Below, in pieces: positions 61,108 through 64,000 of a stretch of DNA of 64,000 nucleotides (position 1 is the stretch's first letter; the number at the start of each line of letters is the position of its first letter). The position numbers and the translations under genes are program-made. Origin of the DNA: Strix aluco (lineage: Eukaryota > Chordata > Aves > Strigiformes > Strigidae). The stretch is taken from the NCBI RefSeq assembly GCF_031877795.1, contig NC_133971.1:84220446-84284445 (forward strand). Reading direction: 5' to 3'. Below the pieces are notes generated by a model. It worked only from the letters and a program-made list of their open reading frames with translations. It searched no databases and was not told where the DNA came from.

Positions 61108-61935
61108 ATACAGAAACATACTGGGGGCTGATGGGGTCCATCCATCAGAGAAGTGGAAAAGCATCTTCTGTCATAGGCTTGCCAAGCTGGTGAAGAAGCC
61201 TTTAAACTAAAGTTGCTGGGGGAGGGGAACTTCAGTCCATCCCTCTCCTATCAGCTTGACACCACTGCCAGCAACAGATGCCCAGAGCCTGGAGAGGGAT
61301 CACAGGTCAGCAGGAGAGCACCTGAAGAGCAGCACAAAGGAATTCCAGCAAGTCAGCTTCATCGGGGGTCCAACTTAAATGCCTCTAAAACACATGTGGC
61401 ATGGGGAATAAACAAGAGGAGTTAAGAGATGTGTGCACACCTGCAGGGCTAAAATCTTATTGGCATCACAGAGACGTGGTAGGACGGCTCCTATGACTGT
61501 AGTGTTGGAATGGAAGGATACAGGCTCTTTAGGAAGGACAGGCAGGGGAGACGAGGAGGGGGTGTCACTCTCTATGTCAGTGACCAGCTGGAGTGCAGGG
61601 AGCTCTGCCTGGGGATGGGTGAGGAGCCGGCTGAGAGCTGATGGGTCAGGATTAAAGGGAGGGAAGGGACGGGTGACATATAGTGAATAGAACAAGGAGT
61701 AACGGTTTTAAACTGAAAGAGGATAAATTTAGATTAGATATAAAGAAGTTCTTCACTGTGAGTGTGGTGACGGACTGGAACAGGTTGCCCAGAGAAGCTG
61801 TGGATGCCCCCTCCCTGGAAGTGTTCAAGGCCAGGTTGGACGGGGCTTTGAGCAACCTGGTCTAGGTGGGCTGGAACTAGGTGATCTTTAAGGTCTCTTC
61901 CAACCCAAACCATTCTATGATTCTATCATGATTCT
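61108..61935 (+). mobile_element. CR1 LINE with large internal deletion, sense
   Basis: It begins in the end of ORF1 (A-D-G-V-H-P-S-E-K-W-K-S-I-F-C-H-R-L-A-K-L-V-K-K-P-L-N then stop at about 61210). It continues into the ORF2 endonuclease start in broken frames (G-Y-R-L-F-R-K-D-R-Q-G-R-R-G-G-G-V-T-L-Y-V-S-type sequence near 61516-61585). Near 61676-61684 it jumps to the end of ORF2 (N-R-T-R-S-N-G-F-K-L-K-E) and the 3' UTR, ending with repeated 'gattctat' units near 61915-61940. Compared with the full-length copy, about 2.3 kb of endonuclease and reverse transcriptase is missing. Confidence 0.9.
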
Positions 61936-61940
61936 ATGAT

Positions 61941-63302
61941 TTGGGGGAGTTTTTCTCATGCCAAGTTTTTCAATGCTGTTTCTGTCAGAGTTACTGGCTC
62001 TCTCCTAGTGCTGCTGCATGTCTGAGCATGCAGAAATGTACTCAGCTGCTGGTTCACTCTGGAGTCAGTAAGGCATTTGTCTAATGAGACCCCCTTCCCC
62101 ATTCCAGGATCCCTAGAAAAAAGCTATATAACCTTTCCAGCTATACTGTGTATTTCTGCTGATGTTTTAGCTCTTTTTGGCTTCAACAGTGAAGCCCCAA
62201 ATCCCAACTTCTTCCTCAAGCTAGTTTTCAGGGAGGAAAAAAACACTAGAAGGCAGAAACATGAGCATGCTATAGATGTACAGGGCTGATTGTAAAATTA
62301 TTGCTTTATCATGGGTTCTGATAGTTCCTGACTACTAGTCAGGTTTCTGCTCTGTTTGAATCCACTGTGATTGCTACAGATACTAGTATTAAAAAACTGG
62401 AGACATGCTAGAATCACAGCCCTCTGTGTCTCATGGTTAGATACTGTACATCATCTTTACTTAGTCATGTGCAGGTAGTCTTGTGTCTGGTGCTACATGA
62501 GTACATAGCAGGAGTTCTTACATATTTGTAGATCATTAATGAACTCTTAAATGCAATTAGTACTTACGAAAATGTACTTATTCAGCTGGAGGGCAACAAG
62601 TTTTTAAATAATTGGCTAACCTCAGAGACAATGTTGTGTTTTAATGTTCAAATGCTCATCAATCTATATTATATAGGTAGTGTCCTAAATGGCCTTTGTC
62701 CCAATCACTCAAATTATTACTTTAATTTGAACTAAGAATGTGGTCTGCAGTGTAGTTTTATATAAACAATTCCTTGCATATCCCCTATGAAGAAATTTCT
62801 GTTTGAATAACAGCTCTTTTGCATCAAATGTATTAATAAATGTTTGTATGGATCGTAAAGTGTTAGCTAGTGAAATCTCTTCAAAAGCCATCACATAGAA
62901 ATGATGTAGTGATAGTATCATTTTACAATAACAAAGATAGATGTTGTCGCACAGATATAATCTAGAACAGAATTAACTCCCAAAAAAACAATCCATGTTT
63001 AGCTTGTTTTAACTGTATGGGAAAATGTTCACAGGACAATATTCTTAAGCTTTCTGCCTTGCAGTCAATGGAGGCACCTGGAATACAAGTCAAAAGAGAA
63101 AAATGTCCATGCCGGTGAAGTGCTGTGCTGCTGAAGCAGTCTTGTTTCTGAAATTCTCTCCCAGTTAAGAGCAAGTGCATCCCCTCCTCCAAAAAAGGTC
63201 TTCTGGAATTTTCTCCCTCTGTCATAATCAAATACCTATTTGGTGTTTAGCAGGTTGTGATGGCAACAACTGTGCAAAGAAGTTCATAGAAAGATAGTGA
63301 GA
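61941..63302. other. Non-coding flank, nothing recognised
   Basis: About 1.4 kb of AT-rich sequence between two CR1 copies. No conserved coding or RNA feature was seen. Confidence 0.5.
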
Positions 63303-64000
63303 CATAGAATCACAGAATGGTTTGGGTTGGAAGGGACCTTAAAGTTCATCCAGTTCCAACCCCCCTGCCATGGGCAGGGACACCTTCCACTAGACCAGGT
63401 TGCTCAAAGCCCCGTCCAACCTGGCCTTGAACACTGCCAGGGAGGGGGCAGCCACAGCTTCTCTGGGCAACCTGTGCCAGTGTCTCACCACCCTCACACA
63501 GTAAAGAATTTCTTATATCTAATGTAAACCTACCCTCTTTCAGTTTAAAACTGTTACCCCTTGTCCTATCACTACACCCCCTGATAAAGAGTCCCTCCCC
63601 ATCTTTCCTGTAGCCCCCTTTAAGTACTGGAAGGTCGCTATAAGGTCTCCCCAGATCCTTCTCTTCTCCAGGCTGAACAACCCCAACTCTCTCAGCCTGT
63701 CCTTATAGGGGAGGTGCTCCAGCCCCCTGATCATCTTTGTGGCCTCCCCTGGATCCACTCGAGCAGGTTTCATGTCCTTCATGTTGGGAGCACCAGAGTA
63801 CTCCAGATGGGGTCTCATGAGAGCAGAGTGGAGGGGGAGAATCCCTTCCCTCGACCTGCTGGCCACGCTTCTCTTGATGCAGCCCAGGACACAGTTGTCT
63901 TTCTGCACTGTGAGCACACATAGCTGGGTCATAGTCAGTTTTTCATCCACCAACACCCCCAAGTCCCTCTCCGCAGGGCTGCTCTCAATCCACTCATCAC
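63303..64000 (-). mobile_element. CR1 LINE 3' part, antisense, running off the window
   Basis: The minus strand carries the ORF2 C-terminal region and 3' UTR: 'gtttgggttggaagggacct' near 63320 and the reverse complement of 'aaggccaggttggacggggc' near 63410-63430. A 140-residue frame at 63540-63962 ([39 protein letters not shown]) is open. The element continues beyond 64000, so its full length is unknown. Confidence 0.94.

Noticed and set aside
52511..64000. Search for the GOLPH3 promoter and first exon expected on this side
   Set aside because: No CpG island or recognisable N-terminal coding exon lies in this part of the window.
1..64000. tRNA, rRNA, CRISPR, operon or other prokaryote-type features
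   Set aside because: None seen. Gene structure, splice sites and LINEs show vertebrate nuclear DNA. Small RNAs hidden in introns cannot be excluded by eye.

Overview
This is vertebrate nuclear DNA, almost certainly from a bird. It has one multi-exon gene with GT-AG introns, a CpG-island promoter, many CR1 LINE copies (the dominant bird retrotransposon) and an LTR that resembles avian ERVL-type LTRs from memory. CR1 is also common in turtles and crocodilians, so 'bird' rests on the combination. The species cannot be told from the sequence.

The only host gene supported is MTMR12 (myotubularin-related protein 12, also called 3-PAP) on the + strand. Sixteen coding exons from 11419 to 45615 join in frame to a 737-residue protein, close to the mammalian length of about 747. 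It is a catalytically dead member of the myotubularin phosphoinositide 3-phosphatase family: the position of the catalytic loop carries E-E-S-A-T-D-L-C, with no nucleophilic Cys or Arg. In the family it acts as an adaptor that binds and stabilises active myotubularins such as MTM1 and MTMR2. MTMR12 lies in the human 5p13 block, which is Z-linked in chicken, so this may be Z-chromosome DNA (inference).

Layout: 1-10.7 kb is non-coding flank with two CR1 3' fragments. 10.74-11.86 kb is a GC-rich CpG island with CCAAT and GC boxes and exon 1. 11.5-45.0 kb holds the introns and exons, with CR1 fragments of several ages in introns 1, 4, 6, 7, 8, 10 and possibly 11. 45.6-52.5 kb is the probable 3' UTR, split by a near-complete 4.7 kb CR1 in antisense orientation (about 46082-50762). 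52.5-64 kb is non-coding flank with an LTR fragment containing a 45-bp-period minisatellite (57.7-58.5 kb), an internally deleted CR1 (61.1-61.9 kb) and a CR1 running off the window end (63.3 kb onward).

No new biological system was found. The most checkable oddities are the full-length CR1 in the 3' UTR with a poly(A) signal just before it, inverted CR1 copies flanking exons 9-10, a G-quadruplex-type motif a few bases after the exon 1 splice donor, and the LTR minisatellite. No tRNA, rRNA, CRISPR array or second host gene was recognised.
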